From contig CM041465.1 of NCBI GenBank assembly GCA_023213395.1, positions 178,257,741 through 178,321,740 of the forward strand: DNA of 64,000 nucleotides, read 5' to 3'. Source of the stretch: Cycas panzhihuaensis. Taxonomy: Eukaryota; Cycadophyta. The notes under the pieces are model-generated. The model was given only the letters and a program-made list of their open reading frames with translations, was not told the DNA's origin and did no database searches. Shown in pieces: positions 45,888-56,237 of the stretch (the first letter of the stretch is position 1; each line of letters opens with the position of its first letter). The translations under genes were made by a program, and so were the position numbers.

Positions 45888-46409
45888 TGTTACAAGAGGG
45901 AAGTTAACTCTCCACTTGACTTAGAAAAGTCAAGTTAACTCAAAGAATGAGTTAACTCTTAAAAGTTGTGTATGAGAAGTAGCTTCTCATTCATTATTAA
46001 AGAGTTAAACTTCACAAATAAGATGACTCCACAACTTGTTTAAAAGGAGACTCTTTCAAAATATGCACATCTTGAGTGAGAAAAATAATCATGCTATCGC
46101 TTGCGTAAGAGGAGACTACTAGAGTAGGATGATAAAGAGGAGCAAGGAGCTTATAGTAGCCTTTTCAAAATTCCATCATTTTCTTCTTCATAGTTTTTAT
46201 CCTCAGAGAGTTAAGGTATTTTGTTTCCACTCTCCTCAATGGAAGCAACATAATACCAACCCTCTTTGAGGTGAGGAGACCTCCAAAATGTTGCTAAGGT
46301 AGTCACACAACTATGAAACCGAAACTAAGATGATTATCTTTGAGTGTTAAAAGGCTATTTATAGGCACCTAGGTCATTCCTACCTTTTCCCTCCAAAATA
46401 CCAACTTCT
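45888..46409 (+). repeat. M 3' LTR, left part
   Basis: It starts TGTTACAAGAGGGAAG directly after a G-rich tract. It has a CTATTTATAGG box near 46350 and no coding frame. E interrupts it; the remainder should lie beyond the window. Confidence 0.5.
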
Positions 46410-46591
46410 TATTAGAATGTAATGTTTTATCTTATGTTATAGACATCCAATATATGTAACCGACAGACACTTGTCCTTTAGATGTATTTCGGTTACAAGT
46501 CGGTTACAAATCCTAATTGTATTTATTCACTTGAGCTCTCAATGATAATTATCAAGCACATTTCATCTATCTTTTGTCTACCATTTTGACA
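46410..46591 (+). repeat. E 5' LTR (about 182 bp)
   Basis: It starts TATTAGAATGTAATG, in which the terminal TG has become TA, and ends TTTTGACA directly before the primer-binding site. No second copy is in the window, so the left end rests on alignment with related LTRs. Confidence 0.75.
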
Positions 46592-46606
46592 TGGTATCAG
46601 AGCAAG
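46592..46606 (+). other. E primer-binding site
   Basis: TGGTATCAGAGCAAG follows the LTR with no spacer. It is complementary to initiator tRNA-Met. Confidence 0.85.
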
Positions 46607-47328
46607 TTATTCTACCTTATTAAGAAAAGGTCTCTACAACATCAAGTCAGAGAGACAAGTGCAATCTTAGACAAGTTGTGAAGGAGAAAGACAAGGTCTT
46701 CAAACGAAGTTGGAGCAAAGAAGGAGACAAACATCTAGAGAAATAAAAAAAAGGAGGCAAGAAGACCAAACAAGCAGGATCAAAGCATAAAGCAAGTACA
46801 TAGGCGACCGTACGGAATTGTACGGACCCATACAGACTTGAAAAATTCAAGTTCTCAGAATTCAACGAAATTCACCCAGATCGTAGATCTCGATGTCCTC
46901 TTCATATTTCTTTTATATCACGAAGTGATCCGAGGTTGTTTTGAGGGGGTTTTAACCTATTTACCAGCCACGTAGGTCTACAAAGGTTTTTGAAGATTTT
47001 TCTCAAATCTGAGCAAATCTCCGGGTAATCGTAGACTAAAACTCTTTGTTTGGAGTATACAAATCATTTGAATGCTTTTGTGAAGAGTTTTTTTAAGGAT
47101 TTCAAAAATATTTTCATATTTGTAAGAAACCCTAGTCGCCCATTTAGAGGTTTTGGGGTAGATTTCTCTCAAATCAAAGGCTGTCTCAGAAAATTAATTT
47201 CAGATATACTCTCCAAGATCTTTCTTTTGACATAGGTCTCATCCCCATCCGTACAGTTTGGGTACCGTACGAAAAATCAGACTGCCAGGCTGACCTAGGG
47301 CTCCCAGAACACTCTTCTGTCCTTAAAA
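46607..47328 (+). other. E leader
   Basis: This non-coding leader has the palindrome CCGTACGG at 46808-46815 within a GTAC cluster (46808-46835) and a second cluster at 47250-47271, about 60 bp before gag. Confidence 0.65.
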
Positions 47329-49103
47329 ATGGCTTCCTCCATCCTAGCTCTATCTGATAATGACAAGCTTACTGATACTAATTACCACATTTGGAAAATT
47401 AAGATAGAGACCCTCCTTAGAGCTAAAAATGCCTAGAGAATTGCAATTGGAGTTGAAACCAAACTAAAGGATGCTACGCCTGAGCAAACCAGCTGGGAAG
47501 ATCGAGATAGTACAAGTGTTATCATCTTAAAATTATCTATTTCAGATTCTCTTCTTATCTATGTTAAAAACCTATACTCCACTAAAAGCATTTGGAAGTG
47601 TCTAGGAAACTTGTATGGACAAAAGAACAAGGCTAGGATAATAGCCCTGAAAGAAGAATTGTTCAAACTTCATATGAAGGAGTCCAAAATAGTTACTAAC
47701 TTCTTGCATAAAATAATTTCACGAACGAATGACGTCTCCAATGCGTGTGCTCCTCTCATTGATCAAGAATTGGTGGAACTTGTGGTCAGTAAACTACCTA
47801 AATCGTTCGATGTAATGATAAACACCATCACTAATACTGATCAAATAACAACAATGACAATGGACACTCTAACAGTTGCTAAGATAGGAGTAGAGAAACA
47901 AGAGATATGAGGATGCAGGTGAACTAGAAGATGCCTTTGCCTCGAGATTGAACCTAGGTTTCAGAGGACGCAGCAGAGGGAGAGGAAGAACTTCCAAAGG
48001 TCGTGCTTCATCACGAGGCCATTGGCAAGATGCAAGAGGGCGAGGTCACAACATTACTCCAAGGATTTGCTACAGTTGCGGTAAGACTGGTCATTTTGCT
48101 AGTTCCTATAAAGCATTTGATATGTGTTATCATTGTGGCCAATCAGGACATTTTCCAAAACAATGCAAGAAAGCAGATATCCAGAGAGGGAAACGGCCCA
48201 TGGGTAACTACAGCAAGGAACAATCCGGTGATGATGGTGATGAAGAAGAGGAAACAACTTTCATCATCGCCCTAGCAACAAGCCTCCAGGATGAAGATGT
48301 ATGGTACATTAACTCAGGAGCCTCTCGCCATATGACGAGTCGAGAAGAATGGTTTGAAAGTTTGTGACCATATACTTCTGACAAATCCGTGAAATTAGGA
48401 GACAAATACCCCCTGGAAATCAAAGGAGTTGGAACCATTGCCATTCAAATAAAAGACAAGGTCGAGAAAATTGGAAATGTACCTTTTGTACCTAGTTTAA
48501 AAATGAACCTTCTATTTGTTTCCCAACTCAAGAAAAAGGGGTTGAGCACTGTATTTGATGAGAAAGGATTTTGTTACATACTAGACATGAAAAATAATGG
48601 CCATGTAATTGCAAAAGGGGTTGAAAGCAATGACCTGTATAGGCTGCTATCACACCCAATTGTACCTGATGTAAAAGCTTGTCTTGCAAAGAAGTCATAA
48701 TAATAAGATGTGGCATTTGAAGTATGGTCATCTCCCCATGGAAAAATTAAAAAACATGGAGAGAAATGGTCTAGTAGTTGGCCTACCTCCAATCTCATCA
48801 AGTAACTTTGTATGTAAAAGCTATCAATATGGAAAACAACATAGAGTGCCATTCCATGAAAGCAAATGGCGAGCACAAAGGAAATTAGAATTAGTTCGTA
48901 TTGATTTGTGTGGCCCATTCACCGCACGTTCCATCAATGGATGCAGATACTTCCTCACCTTCATAGATGGCCTAACTAGAAAAATTTGGACTTATTTCTT
49001 GCATACTAAATCAGAAGTCTGTGATGTGTTTAAAGAGTTCAAAGTCGAAGTTGAATTGGAGGTTGATTCCAAAATAAAATGCTTAAGATCCAATGGAGGA
49101 GGC
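47329..49103 (+). pseudogene. E gag, protease and integrase N-terminal part
   Basis: Gag starts at ATG 47329 (MASSILALSDNDKL). It is readable to about 47880 with one UAG (near 47434) and then shifts frame. In the first zinc knuckle the last Cys is Tyr (CYSCGKTGHFASSY); the second is intact (CYHCGQSGHFPKQC). The protease motif reads NSGAS (Asp to Asn) near 48310. Integrase keeps the HHCC region and RIDLCGP near 48900, but the second Asp is replaced (RSNGGG) near 49090, exactly where F interrupts. G to A changes account for both Asp losses. The gene resumes at 54236. Confidence 0.9.
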
Positions 49104-49322
49104 TGTTAAGATATAATGTTTTATCTAGGACAGAAGAGGGGGTCATGTTAGACCAACCCTTTAATGCTCTCATGAGATCATGCCACTTGGCAACATCTAA
49201 ATGATTGGTTACATTAGTGGTTGTAACCAACTCATGACTCTTGTATACTTAAGTAAATGAATCTCAATAGAAAATCATCTCATTCCTTTCTCTGTTTGTT
49301 CCTGATCTGCGTTTTGTCAACA
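49104..49322 (+). repeat. F 5' LTR (219 bp)
   Basis: It starts TGTTAAGATATAATG and ends TTTTGTCAACA. By eye it is identical to 54012-54230. Confidence 0.95.
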
Positions 49323-49334
49323 TGGTATCGTAGC
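49323..49334 (+). other. F primer-binding site, atypical
   Basis: TGGTATCGTAGC follows the LTR with no spacer. It differs from TGGTATCAGAGC at two adjacent positions, which is odd for a young element. Confidence 0.75.
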
Positions 49335-49950
49335 GGTGCTCAACCGACATCTCTTGAGAAGAATTCTTACCTATCAATCCTATCAAGTGTTGAAGGAAGA
49401 TTTATCGATCGTCATAAATTCTCCATCGTGCGGAATTATGCAGGCTATGCGAACACTGCGGACGTCATTTTCTCGACTGTGTCGGATCGAGACGAAAATC
49501 TGCAGGGAGGTAGATCGAAGGACGCCGAACACATTTCTCTTATGGAGCGAAGCATTTTGAGGTCGTTTTCAAGCCCAAATCAGACCCTAACCATCCAGCT
49601 GCGTTTTTGGAGAAACCAGCAAAAATCTCTTGATTTTCGAAAAATCCGGTATTTACGGTCCGAAATCCTTCACACTATAAATACGTTTGATTTGCATCCA
49701 AAATCGAAGGTTTATTTTGAGATTTTCAGTGTTTTTCTCAAAATTCAATTTACGCCCTAGAATGCTTTTTCCTTCCGAGCCGATTTCTCTCATTTGGAAA
49801 GCGGTTTCAAAATCGACTTGAGATCCTCATAGGCGACTTGAAAACCTACATTTTGAGGTACACTTCATTTTGGCCGTACACCTAGGGTTTTGTACGGAAA
49901 TCGTCAAATGTCTGAACTAGCCCTAAATCGTGTCCTTCAACTCGAAAATC
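49335..49950 (+). other. F leader
   Basis: This leader is relatively rich in CG dinucleotides, as expected for recently inserted DNA. A GTAC cluster lies at 49873-49897, about 55 bp before gag. An open frame of 167 codons (49257-49760) starts in the LTR; it has no similarity that I recognise and is probably chance. Confidence 0.65.
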
Positions 49951-52900
49951 ATGTCTTCCTCCCTCATTACTCTGTCTGAACACGAAAACCCGGCCCAAAT
50001 TACCATGTGTGGAAAATCAAAATGGAGACCATTACGAGGATGAAAGGCGCTGGGAAATTCTTGAAGGAAAAGAAACCCGTCCTCCTGGTGATGATAAATT
50101 AAAGAGTGGATTGAAAGGAATAATATAAGTAGTCTCACCCTAAAATGTCTATTTGATTCCGTACTTGTCTATGTTGAAAAACCGAACCGGACCTCCGAAA
50201 TGGAAATGTTTAGAAAACCTATATGGTCAAAAGAATAAAGCAAGGATAAGCACACTCAAAGAAGAGTCAGACAAACTCCATATGAAAGAAAGCGAAGCGG
50301 TGGAAGAATTTATGCATAAAATCATCACGTGAGAAATAATCTTCTAGTCTTTGGAGGAATGATATCGAACAAGACCTTGTAGAAATAATGTGACAAGGCT
50401 GCCCTAATCTTTGATACCATTGTTAACACTATCACGAGATAGTGATAGGTTAGATAAATTGACTCTTGATGAATTGACGGGACTCCTATTAAGGCAGGAG
50501 CGGAGAAACAAAAGATACGAAAATACAACAGAGCTAGAAGATGCTTTTGCATCCAGTTGAATCTCGGGCAAAGAGGGAGACAACAATTTCGTGCACCAAG
50601 CGGAATGTCGATTCCGTAGGTCGAGGGCCGGTCAAATTCCAGAGGACGAGGACGCAGTGAGAAAATAGAATATGCTACAAGCGTGGCGAATCGGACACTT
50701 CGCCAACAATTGCGGGGTCTTCGACATATGTTGCTATCATGACAGAGTGGACACTATCCTTATCAGTGTCCTCAAAGACGAAATGAAATTTACAAAGGAA
50801 AAAGACCTATTGGCGGATACAGCAAAGAAAAAGATGAAGAAGAAGAAGAAGAAGAAGAGGAGACTGCCTCCATCACAACATTGGTTACGGGAATGAAAGA
50901 CAAAGACATTTGGTACATAGATTCAGGAGCCTCTAAACACATGACGAGTCGAGAAGACTGGTTTCAAACCGTATGTCCAGACAATATGGACAAGTCCGTG
51001 GAGCTGGGTGACAAGTACTCCCTTAACATCAAAGGGATAGGAACCATTTCAAGAATCAATGGAAATGAAAGAAAAATTGGAAATGTTCTCTATGTACCGG
51101 ACACGAAGATGAATCTTCTTTCGATCTCTCAAGCGAGCAAAAGGGATGAGGACCATTTTCGATGAAGAAGGAATTGCCACATCACGGATATGAAAAAGAC
51201 GGAAAATTGTTGGAAAAGGGATCGGATGCAATGATCTCTACAAACTTCATCAAATCTGTACTTCCTTGTTTGGAAGAAAAAGCTTGTCTTGCTCTTAAAT
51301 CGATAATAAAGTATGGCATTTAAGGTATGGACATCTCCCAATTGACACACTTAAACAAATGGAAAAGTCAGAAATGGTAAATGGTTTACCTAATATCTCT
51401 TCAGATACATTTGTTTGTAAAGGTTGTCAACTCGGAAAACAGCATAGGTTTCCTTTTAAAGAAAGCGTTTGGAAATCTCAATCTAAATTAGATCTGATAC
51501 ACACGTATATTCGTGGCCCTATTTCACCCGTCACTAAACGGATGCGTATATTTCTTAACTTTCATTGATGATTTCACTCGAAAAGTTTGGGTATATTTTT
51601 ACATAATAAGTCAAGTCTTTGAAACATTTAAGGAATTTAAGGCAGAAGTTGAGCTAGAATCAGGAATGAAAATCAAGTGTATCAGGTCAGATGGAGGAGG
51701 AGAATATATGTCGAACGAGTTTCTAAATTACTGCAAATATAGGGGAATTCGTAGGCAAGTAACAACTCCCTATACTCCTCGGTCAAATGGAGTAGTGAAG
51801 AAAGAATAGAACCTTGATGGAGATGGCTCGAAGCATGATGTATGGAACAAAGATATCAAAGACATCTTTCAAGCGGTCGGCCTGACATGCTACTTAATAA
51901 ATGCAGTCCAACCAGGATACTGAAGAACATCACTCCAGAGGAAGCATGGACAGGTTTGAAACCCGGTGTAAGTTTTCTCAAGGTTTTTGGCAGTCAAGCA
52001 TTTGTGCATATTCCTGATAAAAAGAGGTCAAAATTAGATGCAAAAGCATAGAATGTGTATTGATAGGATATAGTAAAAACTCAAAGGCATATAAGTGCAT
52101 AGATCCTAGAACAAATAGAATCTATGTGAGTAGAGACGTTGTGTTTAATGAAGATAGCTCAGAAGAATCCTCACAGATCAAAATAATAGAAAGCGAAAAG
52201 GAACTGGGAACTGTCAGACACAGAATAACGCAGGAAGATGAGGAAGAAGATCAGTCAGGAATTACTTTAGAAAATCAAGAAACTGGAGAAGAAAACGGGC
52301 TAGAAGAAGGACAAGCCGATTCGTCATCACCAACAGGTCAGGAAGGACCATCATCACCAACTGATCAGGGAGACATCATCGAAAAAGAAAATTCACAGAA
52401 GCAAAAAAGTCGCCAAAATGGTACATCAAAGCTGAAGAAGGAAATATATTGGAACAAAAACTCGAGGCAAAGGTCAAGAGCTCTCTAAGTAAGGTTGAAC
52501 CACGAATTTTGACGGTTTAAAGATCATCCGTAATGGAGAGAAGCAATGGACAATGAAATAAATTCAATCAAGAAAAATCAAACATGGGAATTAGTAGAAC
52601 TACACGCTAATAAATCTCATCAGAACTGCAAATGGGTCTACAAAACAAAGAAAGGAGTTGATGGACAAATTGAAAAGCATAAGGCAAGGTTAGTTGCAAA
52701 AGGATATACTCAAACTGCAGGTATAGATTATGATGAGACTTTTTCTCCAGTAGCAAAAATGAACATAGTAAGGACAGTAATAGCCTTAGCCGCTGCTCAA
52801 GGTTGGGGAATCTCTCAGATGGACGTAAAAAGTGCCTTCCTAAACGGTGAACTGGAAGAAGAGGTTTATATGCAACAACCAGATGGATACGCAGAACAGG

Positions 52901-53990
52901 GAAAAGAAAATCTAGCCTGCAAATTGAAAAAGGCCTTGTATGGTCTAAAACAAGCACCGCGTGCCTGGTATGCAAAACTATATCACTTTCTTGAAGAAAA
53001 TAAGTTCACTCGGTGTAATTCAGATTCCAGTCTGTACGTAAGAAAAACAAACAACAAGATAACAATAATTGTTGTTTATGTGGATGATATGCTGCTTACT
53101 GGGAATGATGTAGAAGAAATCAAGTGGATCAAAAGTCAACTTCAAAGAAAAGTTTGAAATGATGGACTTAGGTTCACTAAATTATTACTTGGGATGGAAA
53201 TAGGTCAACACCAAAACTATGTAACTCATCCCAAAGTAACTACATCAAAAGTCTACTTGTTCGATTTCGGATGGAAAAGCGCAATCCATGCACCACCCCA
53301 TGGAGACAAGCGCAATCTAACAAGAGATAGTATGGAAAAAGATGCCGATGCTACTCAGACAGTAAATGATTGGAAGTCGATCTACCCGATGACCACCGGA
53401 CGACATATCTTACTCAGTAGGACTAATATCAAGGTATATGCAGAATCCAAAGTTGAGACACTGGCAAGCAGCAAAAAGAATTCTAAGATATCTCAAAGGA
53501 ACAACAGATCTCAAGTTAGTCTATTCAAAGGGACATCCAATCAAAATCACAGGATACTGCGATTCAGACTGGGCAGGCGACAAAGAACAAAGGAAATCCA
53601 CAAGTGGTTTTTGTTTTTTCTTGGGAGATTCAGCAATCTCATGGTGCAAAAAACAAGCCACGGTGGCTCTCTCCTCTGAGCGAGAATATAAGCGACCACA
53701 TCAGCAACCTATGAAGCCATCTGGTTAAGACAACTCTTGCTTGATTTAAATCAATGAGAAGAAGCAACTTCCTAAAATGTGACAACCAAAGTGCCATCAA
53801 AGTGACCAAAATCCAATTGCATGCAAGAACAAAACATATTGAAGTCCATCATCACTTTATAAGAGAAAAAGTGCGTAACAAAGAAATAGACTTGGAATCT
53901 TGTCCGACATCCGAACAAGTTGCGATCTTCCGACAAAACCTCTTGGGAGAGAAAGACTCAGATATTTGAGAGACAAGATTGGACTTTTAG
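49951..53990 (+). pseudogene. gag-pol: F gag-pol, many frameshifts
   Basis: Gag starts at ATG 49951 (MSSSLITLSEHE). All copia domains are present in order: gag; degraded knuckles near 50670-50760; protease DSGAS near 50922; integrase in which the first Asp box reads HTYIRGP near 51505 and the second is RSDGGGEY near 51690; RT with AFLNGELEEE near 52840 and VYVDDM near 53080; RNase H with YCDSDWAGD near 53560 and CDNQSAIK near 53775. The reading frame changes at least ten times, mostly through single-base losses, while amino acid similarity on each side stays high. RT (52546-53157) is the longest clean stretch. Confidence 0.9.
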
Positions 53991-53999
53991 AGATAAAAC

Positions 54000-54230
54000 A
54001 TTAAGAGGGGGTGTTAAGATATAATGTTTTATCTAGGACAGAAGAGGGGGTCATGTTAGACCAACCCTTTAATGCTCTCATGAGATCATGCCACTTGGCA
54101 ACATCTAAATGATTGGTTACATTAGTGGTTGTAACCAACTCATGACTCTTGTATACTTAAGTAAATGAATCTCAATAGAAAATCATCTCATTCCTTTCTC
54201 TGTTTGTTCCTGATCTGCGTTTTGTCAACA
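54000..54230 (+). repeat. F polypurine tract and 3' LTR (219 bp)
   Basis: ATTAAGAGGGGG precedes the LTR at 54012. The LTR equals the 5' copy and is followed by gaggc and the resumed integrase frame of E (GEYISKEF). Confidence 0.93.
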
Positions 54231-54235
54231 GAGGC

Positions 54236-55857
54236 GAATACATTTCCAAAGAGTTTTTGGAATACTATAAAGTCCAAGAGATATGAAGGCAATTAACAAC
54301 TCCATACACACCCCAATCAAATAGGGTAGAAGAAAGAAAAAACAGAGTTATCATGGAGATGGCACGCAGCATGTTGATTAGCAAAAACATTCCAAAAACA
54401 TATTGGGCTGAAGTAGTTAGCACTGCCTGCTACCTACTGAATAGGAGCCCAACCAAGGCAGTAGACCATCTTACTCCAAAGGAAACCTGGACAGGAAGGA
54501 AACCGGACATAAGTCGCCTCAAGGTATTTGGCAGCCAAGCCTTTGTCCACATACCAGACAAAAAGAGGACAAAGCTAGAGTCAAAAAGTCTGGAATGCAT
54601 TATGGTAGGATACAACAAAAACTCCAAAGCCTACAAATGCATAGATCCCAAAAACAAACAAAGTGTATGTGTTGTGGATGTTGTTTTTAATGAAGAAGAC
54701 AAGGAAGAAAGCATAAGCCAAATTCCAATGATAGAGAAAACGCCTCAGATAGTCATTCTTGATACTCCAGAAGAAGAAGAATCGAGTATAACTATAGAAG
54801 AAATCTCTAAAGAGTCTATTTCAGACTCTACTCCTCAAGAAGAAGAAGTCTCTTCAAAAGAATCAAGGGTTGAAGAAGGCGAAAAGGAAAAGAGGATTCC
54901 CAAATGGTACCTCAAAACTATAGAGGAAGGAAAAAGTGAAATCCTTCCTCACAGAACAAGAAGCCAAAAACCAAAAGCCCTATTCAGTCTAGAACCAGAA
55001 TCATTCACTGAAACAAAGGAACATTTTGAATAGAGGAAAGCCATGGACATTGAGCTCGAGTCCATAATCAAAAATCAGACGTGGGAACTGGTTGAATTGC
55101 CTTCCAACAAATCAGTTATAAATTGCAAATGGGTTTACAAAATCAAAAGGGGGCTTGAAGGGAAAATAGATAAATTCAAAGCCAGGCTAGTTGCAAAAGG
55201 TTACACCCAAACAACAAGTGTAGATTATGAAGAAACATTCTCTCCAGTGGCCAAACTGAACACAGTTAGAATAGTTTTAGCTCTAGTAGCACATAAAAAT
55301 TGGAACATATACCAGTTGGATGTGAAAAGTGCATTCTTAAATGGCGAATTAGAAGAGGAGGTTTACATGTCTCAACTTGAGGGATATGTTAAGGAAGGGC
55401 AAGAGCACCTTGTCTGCAAGTTGAAAAAGGCTCTATATGGACTGAAACAGGCTCCTCGTGCATGGTATGCTAAACTTGATAATCATCTCTACAACAATGG
55501 CTTCCAAAGGAGCAACATAGACTCAAGCCTATATATAAAAAATAGGAATGGTGCAATCACCATAATGGTGATATATGTTGATGACATGATTCTCACTAGT
55601 GATGATGAAGAATCAATATTAGACATAAAGTGTCAATTGGAAGGCAAATTTGAGATGACAGACTTGGGGCTCCTCAACTACTATTTAGGAATCTAAGTTG
55701 ATCAGAAAAATGATTCAATTTCTCTCTGCTAGAGCAAATACATAAAAGACTTGTTAGCCAAATTTCGTATGGAAGAATGCAATCCTTTCTCTACACCCAT
55801 AGAAGTGAACTGCAACTTGATTCTAGATGAAAGGAACCATGTGTAAATACAACCCTG
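54236..55857 (+). pseudogene. E integrase C-terminus and RT
   Basis: Integrase continues with ISKEFLEY and PYTPQSN, then an open frame of 226 codons (54353-55033) through the DKKRTKLESKS and linker region. RT is open from 55043 to 55696 with [22 protein letters not shown] near 55320, [14 protein letters not shown] near 55420 and VIYVDDM near 55575, all key residues kept. Stops follow YYLGI and in the SKYIKDLL segment. The gene ends at 55857 where Y2 has inserted; ccctg is the expected TSD. Confidence 0.9.
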
Positions 55858-56222
55858 TGTGACGATGTTAATGTCACATGGTCATTTCATTAAGTTAGAA
55901 TCAGATAAAGTCACTTTTATGTTTATAACTTTAGGATAAGGTGACTATGCCTAAGTCACTTAAGTGAAATGACAAAGTTCATTTCATTGTAATTTCATGT
56001 AATCTCATTTGAATGTCATTGGGAGGGAAAACTCAAATTCCAAACCCTAATGAGCATCCTCATTATATAAGCTGAAATTATATGGAGAGTGATAATATTC
56101 TACACTTCTCCTCTTTGAGCTCAAGCTATTAGCATTCTCTTGTTGACTACATTGTGCTTGTCTCTACTATTTGCCATTGTGTAGTGTTAGTGCACTAGAT
56201 CCCTAGATCCATTCCTTCAACA
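55858..56222 (+). repeat. Y2 5' LTR (365 bp)
   Basis: It starts TGTGACGATGTTAATG and ends CCTTCAACA. It contains a TATATAA box near 56065 and the palindrome core TCACTTAAGTGA near 55955. It matches 1658-2025 and 2102-2469 of XY on the opposite strand. Confidence 0.9.
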
Positions 56223-56224
56223 AG

Positions 56225-56237
56225 TGGTATCAGAGCC
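56225..56237 (+). other. Y2 primer-binding site
   Basis: TGGTATCAGAGCC follows the LTR after an AG spacer. It is complementary to initiator tRNA-Met. Confidence 0.88.

Larger units (their letters stand above)
45713..46409 (+). mobile_element. Ty3/gypsy element M, 3' remnant
   Basis: The remnant has an integrase C-terminal chromodomain (45714-45887), a polypurine tract (about 45873-45887) and the first 520 bp of a 3' LTR starting TGTTACAAGAGG at 45888. L inserted into the chromodomain codons and E into the LTR. M is the lowest layer that I can identify. Confidence 0.65.
49104..54230 (+). mobile_element. Copia element F, identical LTRs, inside E
   Basis: F is a 5127-bp insertion flanked by gaggc (49099-49103 and 54231-54235). 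Its 219-bp LTRs look identical at every position, which marks it as the youngest insertion here. Even so, its coding region is broken by many single-base indels. It belongs to the group of C, E, H and J. Confidence 0.92.
46410..55857 (+). mobile_element. Copia element E, carrying F and cut by Y2
   Basis: E runs 46410-49103, resumes at 54236 after F (TSD gaggc), and is cut at 55857 in late RT by Y2. The remainder, with its 3' LTR, should lie beyond 64000. It belongs to the group of C, F, H and J. Confidence 0.88.

Noticed and set aside
49257-49760. 167-codon frame in the F leader
   Set aside because: It begins inside the LTR and ends in the leader, with no recognisable domain and no counterpart in E or C.
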